DNA from: Autumnicola edwardsiae
GTDB taxonomy: Bacteria; Bacteroidota; Bacteroidia; Flavobacteriales; Flavobacteriaceae
Length of the DNA stretch: 10,863 nt
Assembly (NCBI RefSeq): GCF_031846505.1
Contig: NZ_JAVRHP010000105.1
Span: forward strand, 1 to 10,863
Direction of reading: 5' to 3'
The notes under the pieces were generated by a model. It was not told the DNA's origin and did no database searches. It saw only the letters and a program-made list of their open reading frames with translations. Positions within the stretch are counted from its first letter, which is position 1; every line of letters starts with the position of its first letter. Positions 1 through 5,991 of this stretch are shown here, in pieces. Position numbers and translations under genes: made by a program.

Positions 1-756
1 TTCCTTTTTCATGATAGCCACAGCATCTTCATGCACGTTTTCAAGAAGTAAAACTTTAATTCGGTTCTTTGGATAAGAAATAGCTTTATTCATTTTATGT
101 AGATATAAAAATTCATCAAGACTGGGAGTAATATGGTCTGCTTTTGCGGTCACTTTATCCCGGAAAACATTTTCTGTAAATGCGTAAAATTTGTTGGCAA
201 GTCCTGCCGCTTTTATTTCATAATCTGTGTATCCATCCCCAATTACGTACACATCGCCCTGTAGCTCAAGAGCTTTTAATTGTTCTACCTTTCCATTATT
301 AGAAGAAAGAACATTGTCTTTATCGAAACCTACAATTTTGCCTTCATCATCAAAAATAAAACTATTGGCAAAGACATTTTCTTCTTTTATCCCGTACTGG
401 GAAACTATAGGGACAATAAATTCTTTAAAACCGTTGGAAATAATATAGATATAATCTTTATTCTCTTTGAAGAAGTCTTCGTTTCTTACAAAAGATGGAG
501 AAACTTTTCCTTTTAAAGCTTCAATAAGAGGTTCCAGGTGGCTTTTTTCAGCTTGTAGTAAATCAAGCCGCTCCTGAATGGATTCTCTTAAAGACAGACC
601 TCCTTCCATTCCTCTGTCTGTTAAACTCTTTAAATCTGCCAAAAGCTGGTCCCGTTTGGAGTTTCCAGACAACGAAATTTCACCTAATATATCCAGGGCT
701 TCTACCTGGGTGAATGTACTGTCAAAATCTATTACGTAATTCCTTTTGGTTTTCAT
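1..756 (-). CDS. serA: Fused HAD phosphatase (SerB-like) / D-3-phosphoglycerate dehydrogenase, 3' part cut by the window edge
   Basis: The frame is open from the ATG at 756-754 to base 1 (252 codons) without a stop. Residues 1-225 form a SerB-like HAD phosphatase: motif I DFDSTFT at 10-16 (nucleophile D10, acid D12), motif II SNG at 107-109, the conserved lysine in NNGKV (K156), and motif IV GDGYTDYE at 173-180. From about residue 233 the sequence IKVLLLENVHEDAV looks like the first beta strand of D-3-phosphoglycerate dehydrogenase. I know this arrangement from Bacteroidota proteins of about 630 residues; it would join the first and last steps of phosphorylated serine synthesis in one cytoplasmic chain. 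Only about 20 residues of the dehydrogenase are in the window, so the second half is inferred. A stand-alone phosphatase is excluded because there is no stop after the HAD domain. The start is the only ATG before motif I, and a plausible promoter lies just upstream. Confidence 0.8.
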   Translation of the reverse strand, partial: MKTKRNYVIDFDSTFTQVEALDILGEISLSGNSKRDQLLADLKSLTDRGMEGGLSLRESIQERLDLLQAEKSHLEPLIEALKGKVSPSFVRNEDFFKENKDYIYIISNGFKEFIVPIVSQYGIKEENVFANSFIFDDEGKIVGFDKDNVLSSNNGKVEQLKALELQGDVYVIGDGYTDYEIKAAGLANKFYAFTENVFRDKVTAKADHITPSLDEFLYLHKMNKAISYPKNRIKVLLLENVHEDAVAIMKKE

Positions 757-791
757 GCAGGATGCTATCTTCAGGTTTTAATAATAAGCCC

Positions 792-799
792 CAAAACTA
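792..799 (-). promoter_or_regulatory. Candidate Bacteroidota -7 box for the phosphatase/dehydrogenase fusion
   Basis: Read on the minus strand this is TAGTTTTG, a full match to the Bacteroidota -7 consensus TAnnTTTG. It lies about 36 bases before the ATG at 756, which leaves a short leader. I see no clear TTG box at the expected distance upstream, so the call rests on one element in AT-rich DNA. Confidence 0.4.
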
Positions 800-944
800 A
801 GATTTTTAGCGCATTTTTGAGCATTTCAGAAAATTATATCTGAAGCTTTTATGGTTTTTACACTAATTAGTTAAAATTGTTAAATACATTTTATTCAATA
901 GAGATTATATGCTATTGGAATTATGAAAAAGATAAGTTTTAAAG

Positions 945-952
945 TAAATTTG
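945..952 (+). promoter_or_regulatory. Candidate Bacteroidota -7 box for the SDR/epimerase pair
   Basis: TAAATTTG matches the Bacteroidota consensus TAnnTTTG and lies about 20 bases before the ATG at 973, giving a very short leader. A TTG occurs at 915-917, but its 27-base gap to the -7 box is longer than the usual ~19, so the upstream element is unconvincing. No Shine-Dalgarno sequence precedes the ATG, as is common in this phylum. Confidence 0.4.
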
Positions 953-972
953 TTGCTCCTAACCATTTTAAA

Positions 973-1785
973 ATGAATATTACCAGAAACGATAAACCGG
1001 GACGTTTCGCACTAATTACCGGTGCTAGTAAAGGCTTGGGTAAATCCTTTGCATTTGATCTCGCAAAACGACAAATAAACGTTATCCTGGTAAGCTTACC
1101 GGGCGAAGGTTTGGCACAGGTGGCAGAAGAAGTTCGGAAAACCGGGTGTGAAGCTCATTTCTACGAAACAGATCTTACTGATAAATCGAATATACTTGAA
1201 CTTACCGCATGGATTAATAATAACTTCAGTATTGATATACTTATAAATAATGCCGGATTTGGAGGTAATAAAAAATTTCTTGAAGCAGGTGCAGATTATT
1301 TGGACCAGATGATTCAGCTAAACGTGAAAGCTACTTCTATAATTACTCATCAACTCCTTCCAAACCTGCTAAAATGTGAACGATCTTATGTGCTGAATGT
1401 CTCCAGTATGGCAGCTATGAGCCCTATTGCCTACAAAACGGTTTACCCGGCTTCAAAAGCCTTTGTTCATAGTTTTACCAGGAGCCTGCAAAACGAATTT
1501 TGCAATCAGGGTGTCTTTTTTAGCGTACTCAATCCCGGGCCTATTAAAACAAACGGAGATGTGTCCTCCCGAATTGACAAGCAGGGAATAAGAACCAAAA
1601 TACTGGTTCTTCCGTCGGAAGAAATTGCCCGTCTCTCTATCGATCAACTTTTTAACGGTACGAATGTAATAAAACTAAACTGGGCGCATCGTCTTGGCTG
1701 GTTCTTACTTCACGTTTTACCCGTATCGGTTAAAATGTCAATTTTAAGCAACAATGCCCTGAAGGAAATCGAAAACGCCGACTAA
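973..1785 (+). CDS. Classical short-chain dehydrogenase/reductase (SDR), substrate unknown
   Basis: This is a 270-residue cytoplasmic NAD(P)-dependent oxidoreductase of the classical SDR type. The cofactor motif TGASKGLG is at 16-23, NNAG at 92-95, the tetrad asparagine at N117, the catalytic serine in NVSSMAA (S145), and YPASK at 158-162 (Y158, K162), so all four catalytic residues are present. PG after the active site (LNPGPIKT) is also typical. The C-terminal part after about residue 225 (LGWFLLHVLPVSVK) is hydrophobic and could sit against a membrane or form the substrate lid; there is no signal peptide. The length is normal for the family. The stop codon overlaps the next start (TAATG), so the two genes are almost certainly co-transcribed and translationally coupled. 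SDR sequence does not reveal the substrate; steroid-, sugar- or acyl-type alcohols are all possible. Confidence 0.9.
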   Translation: MNITRNDKPGRFALITGASKGLGKSFAFDLAKRQINVILVSLPGEGLAQVAEEVRKTGCEAHFYETDLTDKSNILELTAWINNNFSIDILINNAGFGGNKKFLEAGADYLDQMIQLNVKATSIITHQLLPNLLKCERSYVLNVSSMAAMSPIAYKTVYPASKAFVHSFTRSLQNEFCNQGVFFSVLNPGPIKTNGDVSSRIDKQGIRTKILVLPSEEIARLSIDQLFNGTNVIKLNWAHRLGWFLLHVLPVSVKMSILSNNALKEIENAD

Positions 1786-2759
1786 TGAAGCTGCTTATCA
1801 CTGGGGCTAACGGCTTGCTGGCAACCAACACGATCAAACATTTCCTGGAGCTGGGCCATGAGGTGAAAGGGCTTTTAAGAAGCAAAGAAAAATTTTTACT
1901 GCCACCACACAAAAACATGGAGCTTGTGCAGGGGGATATTACCGCTGTTTCTGCTGTAGAATATGCCGTTAACGGTTGTGATGCCGTGGTGCATATAGCG
2001 GCTCTAACTGCCCCAAATTTGCCAAATTACAACAGCTATTATAAAGTGAACGTTGCCGGCAGTGAAAATTTGGTGAAAGCAGCCATAAAACATAAGCTTA
2101 AAAAATTTATTTATGTTAGTTCGGCCAATACCACGGGTTTTGGAACTTTAGAAAATCCAGGAACAGAAACTACTCCGCTTAAGCCTCCCTTTACGGCGTC
2201 CCTTTATGCAAAAAGCAAACTGGAAGCCCAGGACAAGCTGTTTACCTACGCAGATAAGATTGATATTGTGACGGTGAATCCCACTTTTATGCTTGGGCCT
2301 TACGACGGTAAACCAAGTTCCGGAGAAATTATCCTGATGGGTTACCGCAAAAAGATTATTTTTTATCCTCCCGGCGGAAAGAATTTTGTAGATGTGCGGG
2401 ATGTTGCACTTGGGATTAGTGCGGCACTGGAAAAAGGAAAGAACAGGGAAACTTATCTGCTGGCCGGGGAAAACCTGAGTTATCAAGAGTTTTTCACCAA
2501 GATGGTGCAACGGTCAGAAACAAAAACGAGACTAATAAAAGTCCCCAAACCTTTACTTTTAGTTGCAGGTTACGCCGGAGATTTTCTTCGGAAGCTGAAC
2601 CTGAAAACTTCCGTTGCATCTGCAAACATGAAGATTCTCTGCGTTAAAAATTACTATTCAGGAAAAAAAGCAGAGGAAGAACTAGGTGTTCATTTTCATC
2701 CAATTGATCAGGCGATAGATGATGCTATTGCATGGTTTCAGAAGAATGGCAAGTTGTGA
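1785..2759 (+). CDS. Extended SDR: NAD-dependent epimerase/dehydratase family, dihydroflavonol-4-reductase-like
   Basis: This 324-residue protein has the extended-SDR Rossmann fold. The nucleotide-binding loop is TGANGLLA at 6-13, with alanine in place of the last glycine of GxxGxxG. Further motifs are HIAAL at 70-74, the serine in YVSSAN (S112/S113), the catalytic YAKSK (Y141, K145), NPTFMLGP at 165-172 and FVDVRDVA at 201-208. The arrangement fits the branch that includes dihydroflavonol reductase and HpnA-like proteins, which reduce or rearrange carbonyl groups on sugars, isoprenoids or other small molecules. There is no signal peptide, so it should act in the cytoplasm. It starts inside the stop codon of the upstream SDR and is probably its functional partner. 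The substrate cannot be told from the sequence. No link to the esterases downstream is evident, since a 91-base gap with its own weak promoter-like box separates them. Confidence 0.88.
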   Translation: MKLLITGANGLLATNTIKHFLELGHEVKGLLRSKEKFLLPPHKNMELVQGDITAVSAVEYAVNGCDAVVHIAALTAPNLPNYNSYYKVNVAGSENLVKAAIKHKLKKFIYVSSANTTGFGTLENPGTETTPLKPPFTASLYAKSKLEAQDKLFTYADKIDIVTVNPTFMLGPYDGKPSSGEIILMGYRKKIIFYPPGGKNFVDVRDVALGISAALEKGKNRETYLLAGENLSYQEFFTKMVQRSETKTRLIKVPKPLLLVAGYAGDFLRKLNLKTSVASANMKILCVKNYYSGKKAEEELGVHFHPIDQAIDDAIAWFQKNGKL

Positions 2760-2821
2760 TTCCAGTGTCTTTCAGCAGTAATAAAAAGAGCAAATTATTC
2801 CGGATTTTTGAAGAAATCCTG

Positions 2822-2829
2822 TAGTTTAG
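2822..2829 (+). promoter_or_regulatory. Weak promoter-like box before the esterase pair
   Basis: TAGTTTAG differs at one position from the Bacteroidota -7 consensus TAnnTTTG and lies 21 bases before the ATG at 2851. It overlaps the perfect 8-base palindrome GTAGCTAC at 2829-2836. A small hairpin, GGATTT/AAATCC (2802-2807 and 2814-2819), lies just before it but lacks a U-rich tail. The TTG at 2808-2810 is too close to be the upstream element. This is only suggestive of an independent promoter for the esterases. Confidence 0.22.
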
Positions 2830-2850
2830 TAGCTACAAAACATACTTCAA

Positions 2851-3927
2851 ATGATTCAAAAACTTTTGCTGCTACTCCTGCTGGTTTGCATAGGCTGTAG
2901 CGAGACTACAAAAGAACCTCAAACTTTCACTGCTCAAAATAATGCTTACCGGTATTCCGGAAGAACCGAGAAAATAAATGATACTGCAGTTGCGCTTATA
3001 AATTCGGGCGCTTCCGTAAAAATGAAGGTTTCAGGAGATAGCGTTCAGATTTTCCTTAGCGGGGAAAATGAACAGCCATTTTTTGCAAATATCGAGCTGA
3101 ATGGAAATTACCTGGGGCGTTTTCGTACAGATAAAGCGGTAAAAATCGATTTGCCGGATTCTGTCAGCAACAATTCCCTGAGCATCTATAAAGCTACCGA
3201 AGCTACTACCGGTACGCTCTATTTCCACGGAATAGCGGCAGAAGAAGTAAGTACTCCGGAAATTGAAGATCGCCCAAAAATCGAGTTTATTGGTAATTCC
3301 ATTACTTGCGGAATGGGAGCCGATACAGAAGAATATCCGTGCGATACCGGGGAATGGTATTTTCAGCATAACGCGTATCTCGCATACGGCCCAAGGGTCG
3401 CCAGGGCATTAAATACAGATTTTGAATTATCCTGCGTTTCGGGAATGGGAATGTACCGCAACTGGAATGACGAAGACCAACCAGTGATGCCCGATGTTTA
3501 TGAAAATCTTTACCTCAATAACGACAATTCTAAAAAAGCCAAATTTGAGGAAGCTCCCGAGGTGGTAAGTATTGCCCTGGGCACCAACGATCTTTCCCTG
3601 GGCGACGGTGAAAAAGAACGAGCCGATTTTGATCAGGAAAAGTTCACTTCCAATTATAAAAAGTTTGTAAAAATGATCTATAAAAAGTATCCGGAGGTGA
3701 AAATTGCCCTTTTAACCAGCCCAATGGTGAGTGAGGAAAACAACGAGATACTGCTGGAATCGCTTCAAAATGTAAAAGTAAATTTTCCTGAGAAGGAAAT
3801 AAATATTTTTGAATTTGACGCTGTAACTCCGCATGGCTGCGGCTATCATCCAGATATTGAAGACCATGAACTAATGGCAGAACAACTTATTCCGTTTTTT
3901 AAAGAACTACTTCAAAACAATTCCTGA
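2851..3927 (+). CDS. CE2-like SGNH carbohydrate acetyl esterase, lipoprotein
   Basis: The 358-residue product begins with a lipoprotein signal: a run of leucines followed by VCIGC, with the lipidated cysteine at C16. Residues ~28-135 look like the beta-sandwich domain seen in front of CE2 acetyl esterases. The SGNH hydrolase domain follows: IEFIGNSITCGMG at 144-156 (nucleophile S150), block II glycine near SGMG (198-201), block III GTND at 244-247 (N246), and the block V histidine in GYHPD (H333). The usual acid three residues before this histidine is absent (C330), and G331 is at the next position, so a Ser-His dyad is likely; dyads are known in CE2. CE2 enzymes remove O-acetyl groups, often at O-6, from plant polysaccharides including glucomannan. 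The stop overlaps the start of the next esterase (TGATG). Acting at the outer membrane or in the periplasm is inferred. Xylan is an alternative substrate. Confidence 0.87.
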   Translation: MIQKLLLLLLLVCIGCSETTKEPQTFTAQNNAYRYSGRTEKINDTAVALINSGASVKMKVSGDSVQIFLSGENEQPFFANIELNGNYLGRFRTDKAVKIDLPDSVSNNSLSIYKATEATTGTLYFHGIAAEEVSTPEIEDRPKIEFIGNSITCGMGADTEEYPCDTGEWYFQHNAYLAYGPRVARALNTDFELSCVSGMGMYRNWNDEDQPVMPDVYENLYLNNDNSKKAKFEEAPEVVSIALGTNDLSLGDGEKERADFDQEKFTSNYKKFVKMIYKKYPEVKIALLTSPMVSEENNEILLESLQNVKVNFPEKEINIFEFDAVTPHGCGYHPDIEDHELMAEQLIPFFKELLQNNS

Positions 3928-5306
3928 TGAAATTAAATTCTGCATTTTTCCTGCTTTTAATCCTGAGTAGTGCTCAAATTTTTGCAAATATCAGCCTTCC
4001 GGAAATATTTTCAAATAATATGGTATTACAACGAAATGCCGAGGTGAAAATCTGGGGATGGGCCAAGCCGGGTGAAGAGATCAAGCTAAGTACTAGCTGG
4101 AGTGATGAGCAGCTTAACACCAAAGGTGACAGAAACGGAAACTGGCAAATTATCTTTTCTACGCCAGATGTAAGCGGCAGCCAGGAAATCACCATTTCGG
4201 GATACAACGAAGTTAAACTGAAAAACCTGTTATTGGGTGAAGTGTGGCTGGTTTCTGGACAGTCAAATATGGAATGGAGTGCCGGCGCCGGCATTACCAA
4301 TGCTGAAGAAGCCATTGCGGGAGCAGAAAACGACCAGATCAGATTCTTTTCTGTAGCGCATCGAACTGCAGAAAACAGGCAACAGGATTTGGATGGTAGC
4401 TGGGTACAAAGCACGCCGGAAACAATGAAAAATTTTAGTGCCGTGGCGTATTTCTTCGGAAAAAAACTTCAGGAAGAACTTGGCGTGCCCGTGGGACTTA
4501 TCAATTCCAGTTGGGGTGGAACTCCCGCTGAAGTATGGGTTCCTTCCGAAGCAATTATAAGTAATGACAGCCTTGCAAAAGCAGCCAAAATGCTCCCCGA
4601 CGAGCGTTGGGGGCCAAATGAGCCAGGACTGCTTTATAATGCGATGATTGCGCCTCTTGTACCGTTTAAAATTCAGGGGGTTTTGTGGTACCAGGGCGAA
4701 TCCAATACAAGTAATGCGGCTTATTATGAGCAGCTATTTTCTACACTTATTAAAAGCTGGCGTGACGAGTGGGAAACGGAATTTCCTTTTTATTATGCAC
4801 AAATAGCACCTTACGATTACGGCGATAATTATTCTGGTGTGGAAATACGGGATGCGCAGCGCCGGGTAAGAGAATTGCCAAATACAGGCATGGTCATGAC
4901 CAGCGATATTGGCAATATTAAAGACATCCATCCCCGCAATAAACTGGATGTAGGGCTAAGATTTGCCAGACTTGCACTTGCAGATCACTACGGAAAAGAA
5001 ATTGATGATGCTTATGCCCCGCAGTTCAAAAAAGCGGAAAAAGATGGCAGTAAAGTAAAGATCTATTTTGAACATGCTGAAGAATTGCATTTTGACAATG
5101 GCAATAAGAAATCGCAATTCGAACTTGCCGGTGAAAACGGCAATTTTTATCCTGCCAGCGTGAAAATTCGTGATAATGTGATCATCTTGAGGTCGGTAAA
5201 AGTAAAAGAACCCAAAAAAGTACGATTTTCCTGGGGAAATATGAGCACTTCCAACCTTTTTAATGAAGCAGATCTACCTGCGTCCAGTTTTAGAGCAGAA
5301 TTGTAG
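3927..5306 (+). CDS. Sialate O-acetylesterase-like (SASA family) carbohydrate esterase, secreted
   Basis: The 459-residue product has a type I signal peptide (MKLNSAFFLLLILSSAQIFA, cleavage probably after A20) and no lipobox, so a periplasmic enzyme is likely. Residues ~22-100 are a small beta domain with the NNMVLQR segment usual for this family. The SASA/SGNH catalytic domain follows: SGQSNMEW at 110-117 (nucleophile S113), NSSWGGTPAEVW at 193-204, LWYQGESNT at 253-261, and DIHPRNK at 333-339 with the catalytic histidine H335. The tail from about residue 375 is a beta-rich C-terminal domain. Despite the family name, bacterial members next to glycoside hydrolases usually remove acetyl groups from plant polysaccharides or oligosaccharides. 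Pairing with a CE2-like enzyme suggests attack on acetyls at different sugar positions, which is inference. No promoter of its own is expected because of the one-base overlap with the upstream gene. Confidence 0.88.
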   Translation: MKLNSAFFLLLILSSAQIFANISLPEIFSNNMVLQRNAEVKIWGWAKPGEEIKLSTSWSDEQLNTKGDRNGNWQIIFSTPDVSGSQEITISGYNEVKLKNLLLGEVWLVSGQSNMEWSAGAGITNAEEAIAGAENDQIRFFSVAHRTAENRQQDLDGSWVQSTPETMKNFSAVAYFFGKKLQEELGVPVGLINSSWGGTPAEVWVPSEAIISNDSLAKAAKMLPDERWGPNEPGLLYNAMIAPLVPFKIQGVLWYQGESNTSNAAYYEQLFSTLIKSWRDEWETEFPFYYAQIAPYDYGDNYSGVEIRDAQRRVRELPNTGMVMTSDIGNIKDIHPRNKLDVGLRFARLALADHYGKEIDDAYAPQFKKAEKDGSKVKIYFEHAEELHFDNGNKKSQFELAGENGNFYPASVKIRDNVIILRSVKVKEPKKVRFSWGNMSTSNLFNEADLPASSFRAEL

Positions 5307-5310
5307 TTTA

Positions 5311-5507
5311 AAAAAGAGCAAAGAGCACTGCGCTGCAGGAAATAAGAGCCAGGAGTTTAATTTTCTGATTGGAAACTTTTAATGAGCATCAAAATTTGGC
5401 AATTATCGGCATTAGACCTCACTAGTTTTGAAAACCTGTGAGGTCTTTTCATTCCTTAATAACAGCACAAAAGTTCAGCCTTAAATTTGGCAATTTTCGA
5501 CCTTTAG
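5311..5507. repeat. Direct repeat, copy A (~197 bp)
   Basis: This copy matches 5617-5813 at a constant offset of 306. By eye the first 145 positions show about ten substitutions and no gaps (roughly 93% identity). The last ~50 positions have diverged more and need small gaps to align. Copy A starts at AAAAAGAGCAAAGAGC, five bases after the stop codon of the SASA esterase, and contains palindrome P1 and two of the 20-base motifs. Confidence 0.9.
5415..5449 (+). terminator. Palindrome P1 with T-tail, likely terminator of the esterase operon
   Basis: The 31-base inverted repeat at 5415-5445 has arms GACCTCACTAG and CCTGTGAGGTC (9 of 11 positions pair) around the self-complementary spacer TTTTGAAAA. 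TTTT follows at 5446-5449, so on the plus strand it reads as a rho-independent terminator about 110 bases after the SASA stop codon. It also belongs to the repeat family described for this region, so termination may be a by-product of a different role. Confidence 0.6.
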
Positions 5508-5552
5508 AAATTAGAAACGTCAGAATCTCCAACCATAATTCCAGAGGTTACA

Positions 5553-5583
5553 GACCTACCAGGCTCTAAAAACCTGGCAGGTC
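5553..5583. repeat. Palindrome P2 (31 bases)
   Basis: The arms are GACCTACCAGG and CCTGGCAGGTC (10 of 11 positions pair) around the 9-base spacer CTCTAAAAA. Length and outer bases match P1 and P3, but the two middle bases of the arms differ and are partly compensated, which fits conservation of the fold and not only of the sequence. No T-run follows on either strand, so it is unlikely to be a terminator. Confidence 0.75.
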
Positions 5584-5616
5584 GATCAGCACAAAATTTG
5601 ACAATTATCGACCCCT

Positions 5617-5813
5617 AAAAAGAGCAAAGAGCGCTGCGCTGCAGGATATAAGAGCCAGGAGTTTAATTTTCTGATCGGAAACTTTTAATGAGCCTCAAAA
5701 GTTGGCAATTATCGGCATCAGACCTCACAGATTTTGAAAACCTGTGAAGTCTTTTCATTCCTTTAATAACAGGCTAAAGATCAGCATTCAATTGACCAAT
5801 TTTCGACCTTCAG
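5617..5813. repeat. Direct repeat, copy B (~197 bp)
   Basis: This is the second copy of the unit at 5311-5507, with the same internal order: AAAAAGAGCAAAGAGC, the CTGCGCTGCAGG block, a 20-base motif, the palindrome (P3), then another 20-base motif. About 109 bases separate the copies, and that spacer carries its own palindrome (P2) and 20-base motif. The copies have the same orientation, so this is a tandem-type duplication and not an inverted pair. Confidence 0.9.
5721..5755 (+). repeat. Palindrome P3 with T-tail
   Basis: The 31-base palindrome at 5721-5751 has arms GACCTCACAGA and CCTGTGAAGTC (9 of 11 positions pair) around TTTTGAAAA, with TTTT following at 5752-5755. It is the copy-B counterpart of P1 at an offset of 306. 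On the plus strand it could act as a second, back-up terminator for the esterase operon. Confidence 0.7.
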
Positions 5814-5841
5814 TGCTATACAATATAACCAGTCTTGTAAT

Positions 5842-5866
5842 GGGCTTCGACAAGCTCAGCCGGACT
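5842..5866. repeat. Hairpin containing CTTCGACAAGCTCAG, probably a genome-dispersed repeat
   Basis: The bases GGCT (5843-5846) and AGCC (5858-5861) pair around TCGACAAGCTC, and AGTC at 5831-5834 can pair with GACT at 5863-5866. The CTTCGACAAGCTCAG core is one I recall as common in intergenic DNA of many Bacteroidota and some other bacteria. That memory is the basis for calling it dispersed, since only one copy lies in this window. Confidence 0.5.
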
Positions 5867-5925
5867 ATAGCATCTGATTTTTCAGAGAAAATATTGTTAC
5901 TATTTTTTCTGCCGAAGTAAAGCTT

Positions 5926-5968
5926 CAAAAAATAAAAAAACTCCTGCATCCGATTGACACAGGAGTTT
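5926..5968 (-). terminator. Rho-independent terminator of the epimerase-mannanase-glucosidase operon
   Basis: On the minus strand, AAACTCCTG (5968-5960) pairs perfectly with CAGGAGTTT (5946-5938) across a 13-base loop. A T-rich run down to about 5926 follows directly. The hairpin begins 24 bases after the GH3 stop codon. The plus-strand reading has only a short mixed tail, so it should work mainly on the minus strand. Confidence 0.88.
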
Positions 5969-5991
5969 ATTCTTACAAATAGAATAGGCTG

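Larger units (their letters stand above)
5391..5807. repeat. Five copies of a ~20-base motif, AAAnTTGrCAATTwTCGrC
   Basis: Copies lie at 5391-5410, 5482-5501, 5593-5612, 5697-5716 and 5788-5807, all in the same orientation. The constant core is CAATT followed by A or T and then TCG. Spacings are 91, 111, 104 and 91 bases. Two copies stop four bases before a palindrome (P1, P3) and one starts nine bases after a palindrome (P2). The third copy lies outside both long repeat units, so the motif is more widespread than the 197 bp duplication. Confidence 0.75.
5307..5991. other. 685-base gene-free repeat region between converging operons
   Basis: Both flanking operons end here, the esterases from the left and the GH3 gene from the right. 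I see no coding sequence. The region holds a duplicated ~197 bp unit, three related 31-base palindromes, five copies of a ~20-base motif, a further hairpin around 5842-5866, and a terminator at 5926-5968. These are listed separately. No transposase remnant or clear target-site duplication was seen. Confidence 0.85.

Noticed and set aside
227..516. Plus-strand open frames over 227-516
   Set aside because: They lie antisense to the HAD phosphatase, whose frame has all four family motifs. The plus-strand products show no recognisable features.
2783..2794. AAAAAGAGCAAA before the CE2-like gene, identical to the start of the direct repeat
   Set aside because: It is a 12-base match in AT-rich DNA and similarity does not extend further, so chance is sufficient explanation.
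5382..5441. A 19-codon ATG...TGA frame present at the same place in both copies of the direct repeat (5382 and 5688)
   Set aside because: Five codons differ between the copies and four of these changes alter the amino acid, with no bias toward silent changes. There is no ribosome-binding context, and the frame runs through the palindrome. It looks like chance conservation of duplicated DNA.
5311..5813. CRISPR array
   Set aside because: The repeated units are too long (197 bp) or too diverged (20-base motif), the spacing is irregular at 91-111 bases, and the intervening sequence is itself repeated. No cas genes are present.
5311..5866. Insertion sequence or attachment site
   Set aside because: No transposase or integrase fragment, no paired terminal inverted repeats around the unit, and no tRNA gene are visible.
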